This document shows positions 36,011 through 46,789 of a stretch of DNA of 64,000 nt, in pieces; within the stretch, counting starts at the first letter, position 1, and each line of letters opens with the position of its first letter. The stretch is taken from NCBI GenBank assembly GCA_017979445.1, contig JADQWC010000256.1:1-64000 (forward strand). Direction: 5' to 3'. The notes beneath the pieces are model-generated. The model searched no databases. It was not told the origin of the DNA and saw only the letters and a program-made list of their open reading frames with translations. Origin of the DNA: Akebia trifoliata. Lineage: Eukaryota > Streptophyta > Magnoliopsida > Ranunculales > Lardizabalaceae. Made by a program: the position numbers and the translations under genes.

Positions 36011-36598
36011 ACGAGACTCCATATTTAATAGGATTGTTTAAGTTCTTGTAAACCTTATCTAGAGTCCAAGAAACGAGACTCCAGCTTTGTTTGAATCATA
36101 TTGAATTAACAGGATTGTTAACGTGACTACAATAGGTTCGAGTCCTATAAACGAGACTCATACCTTTTCGTGCTCTAAAAAAAGAATTTTAAAGAGGATT
36201 TAACGAAGTTATGACTCCAATTACTTTATTGTTCAACCTTGCCATGATTGCTTTCGTTGCATAAACACATTTCAATTTTGAATCATTATTGTCAGTGAGA
36301 GAAGATCTCTGGGACCTGGCACATTTTTACTCAGTTTCACACAGTACACACACTCACACTTGCACTTTTTAGTCAAGGAGAATTCTTTAAAATTCAAGGA
36401 TCTGACACTGTCAGTGAAAGCTCACGCTTGAGGACCTGACAACCTTTTAGTTCGGGGAGAGTTTTACGCTCAAGGATCCGAACACCCTGACGAATTGCTA
36501 AATCAGGCTGCAAAATGAACTGTCACTAGCTTTGGCATTCGGATATCGCACTATCTACCAAAATAGATTTGCTATCTGGTTTGCTTCAACCCTCTGCC

Positions 36599-36607
36599 AA
36601 AGAGGGG
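36599..36607 (+). promoter_or_regulatory. polypurine tract of H
   Basis: AAAGAGGGG four bases before the 3' LTR. Confidence 0.8.
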
Positions 36608-36611
36608 CATC

Positions 36612-38382
36612 TGTAGACACCCCATTTTTGCATCCGCCTGATTAATCAACTCGTCAACCCGATCGCAATGATTCCCAATGATGGATGTGTATTACATTGC
36701 TTTATTTTGTTACCAGATGTGTTTCAGAAATCCGGATGAGGTATCTCAAACTAACAAAATCTTAGAAACCACGCTACGCTAGGAAAATACGACTCCAGAA
36801 ACATAGAAATCATCATTTTTCAGATAAAAAGAAGCTTCACGATAAAAATCACTAAAAAACTATCAAATTACCAAAATACCCCTAACATCAAAACAACCCT
36901 AGAGCCTACATTACGCTTAGAAAAACCCATTCAAACACATAAAATAATAAATCGAAATCAAATAAATCGTTTAGCCAATTTTCACAGAACTCGACAAAAT
37001 TACGAAAATGCCCCTCATAAAGTTCACAACCATTTCACACAAAAAATTTCATAAATGACACAAACTTATATTTCCATTGAATTTCTTACGAAAAATCGAT
37101 TCTAAAACATCCTAAAACATTAAAAACTGACTTAAAACGTGAAAAGTCCTCACCGGGGGCAAAACAGTAATTTCACAATTTTCATAATTAAAAAATTCGA
37201 AATTAATAAATAAAATATTAAATAATTAAAGTGAAACATTAATGAAATTAATTTAAAATTTTGAACCAAAAAAATCGATTAATCGGACTCTCAGGCAAAA
37301 TTGTTGAGGGTTCGTGGGATATTTCTTTAAGGACCCCTCCATTTGGGGGTCCAAAGAATTAAAGAAATAATGGAGGGGGGTTCTCCAAAAATTAAAAGTA
37401 AATCACGCAAGACTAAAGTCAAGGTATTAAAGTCAATCAAGTGAGACTGAAGTCAAAATTAAAGTCAATTAACCAAGACTGGAGTCAAGATATTAAAAAT
37501 CAATCAATTAAGACTGAAGTCAAAACATTAAAAGTCAATCAAATAAGATCAAAAGTCATAATAGAATTCTAATTAAATAATAACTCTATCTTATAGAGTT
37601 CTAACTTAAAAAAAATTCTACCTAAAATAATTCTAATTAAAACACAATTCTACCTAAAACAATTCTAATTAAAACACAATTCTACCTAAAACAATTTTAA
37701 CTAAAACACAACTCTAATTAAAAGATCTCTAATTGAACACTAACTCTATCCAAATCAACCCTAAAAAAACATCTATAAATAGAGGTGCTCACACCCTATT
37801 TTCGTATAAAATCATAAACCCTAAGAGAAGTAGGTCTAGAAGCTCCCCTAGCCCACCATAAACCCTTGTTTTGGAGCCCCAACTCCTTACCTAACATCCT
37901 TCCTTCAATTTTAGTCTAGAAAACACCTAAAATCCTTCCAAAAACACCCCCAAATTCGCAACAAATTTGAAGAGTTCAGATCCAAAAATAAGGAGATACC
38001 TTGATCTAGGAGATCCGAAGTCAAATCTGGAGACAGAACGAAGCAAGGAAGTACAGTACAAGGAGCTCTTTTTGTCAGATCTGAGGGAACAAAATCCTTG
38101 CTATCGGAAAGGGTATGTAATTTTTTTATTTTTATCTAGGTTTTTAGCAATGTGATATATTTGGGAAGTTAGTAGAGACCGACTTTGGCCGGACGGGGTT
38201 GGTGCCTAACACCTTCCAACCCCGTAACATGATCCCCGAATTCAGATTTTTTGTGGTAGATTAGTTCTTTTTATCCATGTGAGAGTCAGTTTGGTTCCTA
38301 GACCACAACAACTAGGTGGCGACTCCTAAACCTCAAGAGTCAAAAGCGGATCCGCGCACCCCGCGAATCGAGGGCGCTTTCA
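36612..38382 (+). mobile_element. 3' LTR of H (1771 bp)
   Basis: It is nearly identical to the 5' LTR. It has a TATA box at 37774-37781 and the constant-loop hairpin at 38194-38224. It is followed by the GCGCC duplication at 38383-38387. Confidence 0.95.
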
Positions 38383-39230
38383 GCGCCTTTTCAGGTTTTC
38401 ACTATGTCCTTTCAGACCATGCTTGTATTTTTCTAGATTTTTCATTACAATTTCTCTCGGAGTCTCCGTGTCTTTGTGGTTTGGTGACTCAAGTTGAGCT
38501 GCAAGATCGACGACTCTACTCTTGTAGTGGTACTCTTTCTTGAGTAATAGATCTAGATTCCCCTCTCGAGCTTGCTGACGACTATTCATGGTTCGACAAC
38601 TCAAGTTGAGCCGCAAGATCGACTACTCTACACTTCGAGTACTCTTTTTTTTGAATATCCGATCTGGATTCTCCTCTCGAGTCTTCCAACGACTGACAAG
38701 ACTTTGAGGTCCGAACCAAGTTGCAAGATCATTGGTGCTGCCACTGTCGTTATGTTTCCCTAGAACATTTCCTAATCAAAAAGGACTTTAAGTAGGATGA
38801 AACGTTGGCTTAGGTTTATGGTAGTGGAAGGTTACAAAAAGGTTAAGGTCTGGGTTTTAATTTATCAACATGGGGTTCGTCTATTTTTGTTTCGAAGAAG
38901 TGATCTATGTCTTCTCCCAACGTCTTTCGAACTTGTTTAGGCGGGAGATTTGGATCGGGCTCAGATCAAGTGTCCGATTTTTTGACTTTTTTGATTTTTT
39001 TGTTTTTTTTTAGTCATTCACAGTTTATCCTCATGCGGGCCAGGAGTACTTTTGATGCTTTTGATTTTTTTTTTTTTTTCTGATCTTTTTTTTTTTTTTT
39101 CCTTTTGTAGTTGTTGACTTGCCCCAGTCTTAGGTTAAGAAATGAACGTGATGGCTCAAAAGGGTTGACTAGGGTGTGATGGTTTGTTTGGGATAACAAA
39201 AATGGCCTTTCGTCATCTCAGGGTCAGGTC
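38383..39230 (-). mobile_element. 3' noncoding region of B, proximal part
   Basis: On the minus strand this follows the integrase stop. It begins with a stretch (ATGACGAAAGGCCATTTTTG) that is also found in C at 57690, confirming the shared lineage. A direct repeat of about 115 bp (ACTCAAGTTGAGC…AAGATCGAC…CTCGAG) recurs two to three times at 38480-38740. The phrase GGCCCGCATGAGGATAAACT is also shared with C (57930). No coding frame is credible here. Confidence 0.75.
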
Positions 39231-40442
39231 TTAAACGTAATATTTCTTAACAGTGTCAGCATTGATCGGTTGCGGGAAGACTTGTCTGTCCATTTCTGTG
39301 AGAATCAGAGCTCCTCCTGTCATTACCTTCTGTACGATGAATGGTCCCTCATAGTTTGGTCTGAACTTTCCTCTAGCGTCTTCTTGAATTGGCAGAATCT
39401 TCTTTAAGACCAGGTCTCCTGGCGAGAAATCCCTAGGCTTAACTTTCTTGTTATAGGCACGAGCTATTCGTCGTTGATAGATCTGTCCATGGAAAATGGC
39501 TGCAAGGCGTTTCTCTTCAATTAGATTCAACTGATCGAATCGAGCTTGAATCCATTCAGTCTCATCTAACTCTGCTTATTTTAAGATTCGGAGGGAGGGA
39601 ATCTCAACCTCTACAGGTAAGACTGCTTCCATTCCATAGACTAATGAATACGGAGTTGCCCCAGTCGAAGTTCTGAACGAGGTTCGGTAGGCATGTAGTG
39701 CAAAGGGCAACATGTCGTGCCAATCTTTGTATGTAACTGCTATCTTCTCGATTATTTTCTTGATGTTCTTGTTGGCTGTCTCAACTGCTCCATTCATCTT
39801 AGGTCTGTAGGGTACAGAGTTATGATTGGTGATCTGGAAGTCTTCGCACATTTTGATCATATCTTTGTTCTTGAAGTTTTTAGCATTGTCAGTTACCAAT
39901 CCGCTTGGAAGTCCATACCGGCAAATGATGTTGTTCTTGACAAACTTCATGACGTTGCTCTTAGTGACATTGGCGTATGAAGCCACTTCTACCCACTTGG
40001 TGAAGTAATCGATAGCAACAAGGATGAAACGATGCCCATTTGCAGCTTTTAACGAGATCTGCCCAATGACGTCCATGCCCTAGAGTGAAAAGGGCCAAGG
40101 AGTAGTCATATTATGTAGTTCTGAAGGTGGGGCATTGATCTTGTTGGCATATATTTGGCATAGATGGCATTTTCGGACATGTTGATAGTAGTCACTCTCC
40201 ATTGTCGACCAATAGTATCCCATCCTCATGATCTTCTTAGCAAGCATATGACTATTCATGTGAGGTCCACAGACTCCCCCATGTACAGTCTCAATTAGTC
40301 GTTTCGCTTCTGTTTCTGCCACACACCTAAGTAAGATCTCATGGTGCGACTTCTTGTACAGAATACCGTTGTTCAAGAAAAATTGTCCTGCTAGCTTCTG
40401 AATGGTCCTTCTATCATTTGGCGTTGCGTCTGAGGGAAGTGT
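39231..40442 (-). pseudogene. B integrase
   Basis: Integrase inserts the reverse-transcribed element into DNA. On the minus strand one frame runs from about 40442 to the stop at 39231, broken by stops near 40080 and 39576. The zinc-binding N-terminus has VHGG…HMNSHML…CHLC (40300-40150). All three catalytic acids are visible: AIDYFTKW, VTDNAKNF and NGAVETANK. The C-terminal part includes GDLVLKK and YEGPFIV, as in other Tat integrases. I see no chromodomain. Only nonsense changes separate it from an open frame. Confidence 0.9.
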
Positions 40443-41231
40443 TCAATCTTCAAGATATGCCTTGATGTCAAAATACCATGGCTTTTCTTCAGATTCTTCT
40501 ACTTCGACAGGTAAGCAATAGGCTGGCTCATCTTGAATTCCAATCTCAATAGGGTCGATGATTAAGTCTTCCGAGATGTTGATCATAGACGCCAGTGTAG
40601 CTAGTGCATCTGCAAACTGATTCTTAGCTCTCGGCATGTACGTGAATGAAATCCTATCAAAGCGTGAGCTTAGTTCTTCCAGATACTCGTGGTAAGGGAC
40701 CAGTCTCTGCTCTTGGGTCTTCCATTCTCCAGTTGTCTGATAGACTACTAAGCTTGAATCTCCGAAAACATCGATTTCATCTACCTCGAGATCCAGTGCT
40801 GCCTTCAACCCTGCTATGCATGCTTCGTATTCAGCCTCATTATTGGAACATTGAAATTTTAGTCTGATTGCGATTGGCACGTGGGATCCATCTGGCTTGA
40901 TCAGAATTGCCCCTATTCCGTTTTCTTTCTGATTGGTTGCTCCGTCGAAGTACATTTTCCAGCCTGGTTCATCATTATCGTCTTCAACCTCAGTGATCAA
41001 TATGGCTTCATCAGGAAAGTTTGTTTTTAATGGCTCGTAGTCAGGCAACGGGTGCTTGACTAGGTGGTCGGCGATTGCTTGTCCTTTGATGGCTTTTGGA
41101 GTGACATAGGTGATGTCAAACTCAGATAACAATAGTTGCCATTTTACAGTGCGACCTGTTAATGCTGGTTTCTCGAGTAGGTATTTCAGGAGGTCCATCC
41201 TTGCTATTAGCATAGTCGAGTAACTCAGCAA
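40443..41231 (-). pseudogene. B second RNase H (Tat-type) with RT connection
   Basis: A 262-residue open stretch in the same frame as RT and integrase. Its start is the end of the first RNase H region (ITYVTPKAIKGQAIADHL at about 50). The second RNase H follows: the four acidic positions lie in YFDGATNQ, NNEAEYEA, GDSSLVV and NQFADALA, all intact. Tat elements gained this second domain. It probably acts on RNA-DNA hybrids while the first RNase H degenerated. It ends at a stop at 40443, before the integrase. Confidence 0.88.
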
Positions 41232-42240
41232 ATAGTGACGTAGTCATTGAGATGCCCAGACTAATGCGCAGCAAGTCTTCTCAAGCGTTGAATATTTTAC
41301 TTCATACTCGGTAAATTTCTTCCTGAGATAGTAAATGGCCTGTTTCTTCCGTCCTGATTCATCGTGTTGTCCCAGTACACACCCCATTGATGTTTCTTGC
41401 ACCGAGATATACATCAGCAAAGGTCGCCCTGGAGTAGGAGGGACTAGGACTGGTGGATTGAGCAGATATTGCTTGATCTTATCAAATGCTTCCTGACAGT
41501 CCTTGTTCCACTTCTTTGGCGTGTCTTTCCTGAGTAGCTTGAAGATTGGCTCATAGATAGGTGTAAGCTGAGCAATGAAACAGCTAATATACTGTATCCT
41601 CCCCAAGAATACCTGAACATCTCTCTCTGAAACGGGTGCTTTCATCTCGAGGATATACTTGGTTTTTGACGGATCTATCTCGATGCCTCTTCTGCTAACG
41701 ATGAAACCCAGTAGTTTGCCCGATGTTGCCCCGAATACACATTTTGCAAGATTTAGCCTTAAACTGTATTTCCTCAGCCTGTCGAACAACTTCTTTAAAT
41801 TTACCAGATGATCTTCTTCAATGTCGGATTTAGAAATCATGTCGTTTACGTAGACCTCCATTTTCTTGTGGATCATATCGTGAAATAGTGCGGTCATTGC
41901 CCGTTGGTAAGTTGTCCCTACGTTCTTCAGTCCGAATGGCATGACTTTATAGTGGAAAGTATCCCATGGTGTGATAAATACAGTCTTTTCCTAGTCTTCT
42001 TCCGCCATTTTTATCTGGTTATAGCCTCAAAAGCCATCCATGAACAAGAACATGCCATGCCCTGCTGTACTATCGACTAGAGTATCGATGTGTGGAAGTG
42101 GGAAATCATCCTTAGGACTGGCCTTGTTTAGGTCCCGATAGTCAACACACATGCGTAACTTCCCATCTTTCTTGGGTACTGGGACAACATTAGCCAACTA
42201 CTCAGGGTACGTAGAGACTGCAAGAAATCCGACTTCGAAC
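41232..42240 (-). pseudogene. B reverse transcriptase and first RNase H
   Basis: The frame begins VVPVPKKDGKLRMCVDYRDL (about 42185 downward) and reads through HIDTLVDSTAGH, FITPW and MPFGLKNVGTTYQRAM to the catalytic motif. There YVND stands where YVDD is required, so the polymerase is inactive. Further on are LGFIVSRRGIEIDPSKT and the first RNase H (MGCVLGQHDESGRKKQAIYY, YSTLEKTCCALVWA). In-frame stops lie before LANVV, in DGF*GYN, in EED*EKT and after WASQ (41244). Apart from these, the frame is continuous with the domains that follow. Confidence 0.88.
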
Positions 42241-42787
42241 TGTTTCATGACTTCGTCCTTGACCTTGAGGGTCCATTCTGACTTTAATCTTCTCAATTTC
42301 TGCTTGATCGGCTTGCTTCCGGAGGTAATTGGTAGCTTGTGCATAACAAGATCTGTGTCCAATCCCGGCATATCCCTGTACGACTAAGTCTTTGATTTCT
42401 TTAGGCGGGTACTCCATTTCGTCCTTAGACTCTTCTTCGATCCCCATGAGGTCAAAGTCGAGTTCAAGATCAAAATCATACTCGTTCTTTTCAAATTCTA
42501 TTTTATCTGGGTACTCATTTGATTGAGACATATCCCTTGAAAACTATTTTTTTGGCTTTTGGAAAATATCTATTTTTTTGTAACTTTGAAAGCTTTTTGA
42601 TTTTTTTGACTTTTGAGAAATTTTTGATTTTTTTGTTTTTTGAGGAATATTTATTTTTTTGTTGCTTTTCGAATACCTGAAATAAGAAGAACAATCATGC
42701 GAATTCATTAATAAAGATAGGAGCCCTCAAAACAGTCTTTACCCGAGGACGAGGGCTCGTTATGATCCTCGGGCAAACTAGATATGT
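42241..42787 (-). other. B spacer between protease and RT, probable intron region
   Basis: The protease frame stops at 42788 and the next good frame (MSQSNEYPDKIEFEKNEY) starts at 42531 in another phase, with a frameshift to the RT frame near 42250-42300. On the minus strand a GTAAAG at 42742 and TTCTTATTTCAG ending at 42677 look like splice sites, though the 66-base gap is short. Ogre elements are known to carry an intron here that joins gag-pro to RT. The run between 42540 and 42670 is A-rich with many lysine-like AAA triplets. Which sites would be used cannot be told from sequence. Confidence 0.5.
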
Positions 42788-44104
42788 TTAACGGCGTTTT
42801 TTTTTTGAGGCCTCAACAGCCTCAAGGGTCAATGGGAATTCCTCCCAATTGTTTAGAACTTCCCCTTCTCTGAGGGGGCGGATGAGATGTGAAAGTGATG
42901 TGTTGGGTGATTTGGTTGGTGGTTCGGAGATAACCATGATCTCCGATTGATTTTTGTCAGATAGGGGCATAGTCCCTCCCAAACTCGGTGGGATAACGAC
43001 TGATGCCCAGTCAATGCCCGTTGAAAAGGGTGATTTGTTCCCTTGGCTAGTAGTGATTTCCACTTTGGTTGATTCTAAGGAGGTCTCTGACAGACTTTCA
43101 TTGGAATCCCCATTGAATAAAACATCAATGCCTTCTACGAAGGATGACTGGGACTCAACAACTGAGTCTTCATGAATGTGTACAGGTTTGAAATTTACCC
43201 CTTTTGGCCTTTTTGCTGGTAGTGGTTCTGATAAGCTGTCGGGTCTGATATGTGATTTTGGGAAGCTAACGTTGATATGCGGAACTTTGCCCAGGTTCCA
43301 GATATTTGGTTCAAGGTTTTGCTTTCTCGCTAGTCGAAGCTCTTTTTCCTTTTCATTCATTTCTACAATAACCCTTTTTGTGGGCCTGAACCCGAGACCA
43401 AAATAAGGAGTATGCTTTTTGACTTCAACCGGTGTAGCTCTCCCTCTTCCTCCTGGTCCCAACCCTTGCTTGGGTCGATAACCTGCCCTTTTCATGATCC
43501 GACCAACCATCAGATTTGTTCTTGATAGTTTTGCTTTTACCTTCTCCTGCCCCTTTTCAATATAATTGACAGCGGCGAATTGATAAGAGTGATAGAGTGC
43601 TTTGTCCTTCGTCATCTCAATGTCGATAAATGGCACATCCGGAGCTCTTCTAGCTGGGATAAGATTTTCTGTCAGCACTGATATCATTCTCTGCCCCATA
43701 ATGAATTTGACTCTTTGATGCAACGAAGACGGTACAGCCCCTGCTATATGGATCCATGGCCTGCCCAGTAATAAATTGAAGGTTGTCGGTATCTCCATGA
43801 CATCAAATGTCACTTCAAAGGTGTAAGGACCTATTGTGATCGGTAAATCCACTTCTCCCAAGGAATCTCTTCTTGAACTGTCGAAGCCTCGGACAACCTT
43901 GTTGTTTGGCTTGACATGTGACCAATCAGCGTTGAGTTTCCGGAAGGTATCAAGCGGACAAACATTAAGTGCTGAGCCATTATCAATCAGTACCCTAGCA
44001 ACCATCATGCCCTTGCATATGACCATGATGTTTAGTGGCTCGACGTGCCCCATTCCTCCAGGCACAAATTCATCTTCAGTGAAAATAATGGGATTGGGGG
44101 CCAT
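42788..44104 (-). pseudogene. B aspartic protease region
   Basis: This 438-residue open frame follows Gag in the same phase after a TAG at 44120. The aspartic protease active site is LIDNGSALNV (residues ~38-47), with hydrophobic flap-like VDLPITIGPYTFEVTF and LLLGRPWIHIAGAVPS beyond it. A G-patch-like glycine-rich section (MKRAGYRPKQGLGPGGRGRA) follows at about residue 205, as in other Tat proteases. The C-terminal 200 residues are acidic and unconserved in my reading. The protease would cut the polyprotein in the virus-like particle. The domain itself appears intact. Confidence 0.85.
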
Positions 44105-46579
44105 TATCTGGCCAATCGTTTATTCTAGTTGCGCGGGTGAGGTAGTTGCAGGTACATGAGATTTTCTCCAAACTCTCAATAATGCCTCTTGGTATTCTTC
44201 TGATTTTTGCATCAGACCCAGGATACTGATTTGAGCTGGTTGTTTGTTCAATCTGTCCACTATATTATGCTTACTCTTGAGAATGAGCTTAATGAAGTCT
44301 GCAGCTTTCTTATCTGTCACTTTCGCCTTCTCTTCTTTCTGTTCACTCTCACTCATTTTGTCCTTTCCTTTTACTTTTCTTTTCTTTTCATCCGTCATGC
44401 TTTTTGTTGTTTCTTCAGTCTCTTCCTTGATGCTTACCCCCTTTTTTGATATTTTTTTGTATCGCCCTGCCCTTATCATATGCCCAATGTCGGCCACCAT
44501 TGCTTTCTTCATGGTTTCAACCCCGGAGGTTGTGGTGATGCTTGTCTCGTAACTCCAGGGAACTGCCTGGATAGAGTTATAGAAGAATGGTTTGGGTGAG
44601 TGTATGGTCATGGGAGGCGGCTCGGGTTTTACATTGAGAATAAGGGGTGGTGGCGATAATTTGGATGAAACGATAGTAGGAGTAGTTGATGGAGTGTATG
44701 GGAGGATGAGTGGTGGACGTGAAGATGCGGTGTATGGTATGTGAAGGGGTGGCCGAGTCATATATTGTGAACCTTGCAATGCATATGGTATAATGAGAGG
44801 TGGTCGAGTAGCAGTATTGGGAGTTTGATAAGTGGGATGGATGGTGAGGTCAGACAATCTGAGAAGTGGTAGTAAATTTTGGGATGAGTTTGTCGTGTGG
44901 TGGTCGACTGTGTTAACCGTAGGTATTTTTGGTTCCTTTGTTAAGTAGACTCTGATTTTTGCTCCGATAGGCACTATTAACTCTGAGGGATTGAAGTCAA
45001 GTTCTCCATAGACAACATTTACCCTGTGCCCACTCCCCTCTCCATTGTGAGTAGGTAGGGGGTTTTGATTGATGTTCTGTTGTTGGGGCGGGTTGGCAGG
45101 TCCATCCAGGATGAGGGCATTTTTATCGATCAGGTTCTATACTTGATGCTTGAACTGCCAGCATTGATTTGTGGAGTGCCCTGGTGCACCCATGTGGAAT
45201 TCACAAAACCGGTTAGGGTTGTACCCTAGTCCTTTTGCAGCCTCAGGATTTGGTGGACGTTTTACCAGATGTTCGCCTCTGAGTAAAAGTGGCAGTAATT
45301 CTGATAGTGTCATGGGCAATCTGGTAAATACTCTGTTCACCCTGTTAGGTCGTGCCTGCTGGTTTTGCCCATACTGTGGTACTGGTTGTGCTTGCAGAGG
45401 AACTGTCTGAAAGGGATTCTACGGTGCTGGAGCCCAAGCAGCTCGAGGTACTGGCGCCCAAGGGGCTTGTGGTACCTGCGGCCTCTGAACTGGTGTCTGA
45501 ATGAAAAAAGGTTGGCTAGGTTGTACGTTGTTGACTTGAGTTTCTTCTTTCTTTTTGACAAAAGGCATGAACTTTTTTGTGCCGATGTCCCTGCCGCTGC
45601 ACTTAGGGCTGTGAAGTCAAATATTAAACCAGTCCGGATCCCGTCCTCGACCCGGTCTGCCACTTGAATTAAATTTGAGAAGGTGCTTGTGGTATGTCCA
45701 ACCAGATGAGTATAAAAGGCATGCCCTAGTGTTGAGATGAACGTGGTGTTCATCTCTTGTTCAGTCATTGCAGGCCTCACTTGTGAAGCAGACTCCCGCC
45801 ATCTTTGGGCTTACTCTTTTACTGTTTCCCTTTGCTTTCTAGTCATCTTGGCCATATCATTTCGATCCAGACCTACATCTGTGTTGAACCGATAATTATG
45901 CCAGAACATTTCAGCCAAGTCTTGTCAACTTTTGATAAGCGTATGGTCCAATTCAGAAAACCATTTGAGTGCTGGCCCTGTCAAGCTTCTTTGAAACAAC
46001 TACACCAGTAGCCCTGTCATCTTTGCCGTATTGGCACATGGATCGCAGTATAGTTTTAGATGTGACAAAGGACACCCCACCCCACTGTACTTCTCAAACT
46101 CCGGACATTTGAACTTGGCCGGCAACTGTGCATTAGGATAAAAGCAAAGGTCCCTGAATCTTGTCCCTCCTAAAGTATTTGTACCCTTCATTCGTCTCAT
46201 TTCTTCTTGGAGAGACTCTATCTGCTGGGCCATTTTGTTATCAGTGGCATTTTTGGCTTCAGGCACCCTAAAGTCACATTCATCATCTGGGTTACTACCG
46301 AAGGTGGTTGATTCTGTGGGATGTAAAGTGGAGGGCCCTGATACATTGGCACCGTAGGAGGTGGGTGGTCTGTTGATCTGGTAGTGTCTATTCAAGGGGT
46401 TCCGAATTTGATCTAGATGCTTAGTGTTGAGCGGCTTGCGCTTGTACGAAGTTAGTATTACTAAAAACAGCCATCAACATTTGTTCTTGTCGTTTTGTTG
46501 TTTCTACTAGCTTCGCTATCATTGCATTAGCTTCAGCAAGTTCACTTGTCGCAGGTTGTGGGTCCTCTGAGTTGCTCAT
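44105..46579 (-). pseudogene. gag: B Gag
   Basis: Start chosen at ATG 46579 (MSNSEDPQPATSELAEANAM), after which a coiled-coil-like stretch runs to about residue 50. A stop at 46421 and a frameshift lead into 46395-46000 (FKCPEFEKYSGVGCPLSHLK), the capsid-type Gag core, continuing at 45780-45337 with GHAFYTHLVGHTTSTFSNLI. Another frameshift near 45340 leads to FCEFHMGAPGHSTNQCWQFK, a CX2H-type zinc-binding motif. A proline-rich section (PPLIIPYALQGS repeats, 44850-44650) and a lysine/glutamate-rich section follow. Stops at 46000, 45137 and 44120 break it. The order is normal for Ogre Gag, which packages the RNA. Confidence 0.85.
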
Positions 46580-46789
46580 AATTGATGTAGATCGAAGGAA
46601 ATACGGAGGCTTCTCAGGGTGTTTGCACTTCTTTCGTTTGGCCACCTTTGGGTACAGAAGACCAAGCATTACTATCTTGTTTACAAAAAGAAAAATACCT
46701 AACATTTTATTAGGTCGGGTAAACTTATTTATTTTAAAGCAAACGAGTTTTAAAGAAAGAGTTCTTTGGTTCAGAGCCGACATTAACGT

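Larger units (their letters stand above)
28605..38382 (+). mobile_element. complete non-autonomous Ogre-like element H (9778 bp)
   Basis: The two LTRs (28605-30372 and 36612-38382) are nearly identical, with a tRNA-Arg primer site, a polypurine tract and the perfect duplication GCGCC. The 6.2-kb interior has no gag or pol. It consists of a B-like leader with 194-bp repeats (30610-31375), a conserved leader block (31730-32530), a noncoding middle, three stem-loops (34425-34593), a 77-bp array (35290-36010) and a purine tract. It resembles large retrotransposon derivatives that move with proteins from an autonomous partner. The shared leader suggests an Ogre of B's type as that partner. Confidence 0.93.

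Noticed and set aside
42954..45667. Several plus-strand frames of 70-110 residues opposite B's gag-pro
   Set aside because: They are shadows of the minus-strand gag and protease, where codon usage and domain matches clearly favour the minus strand.
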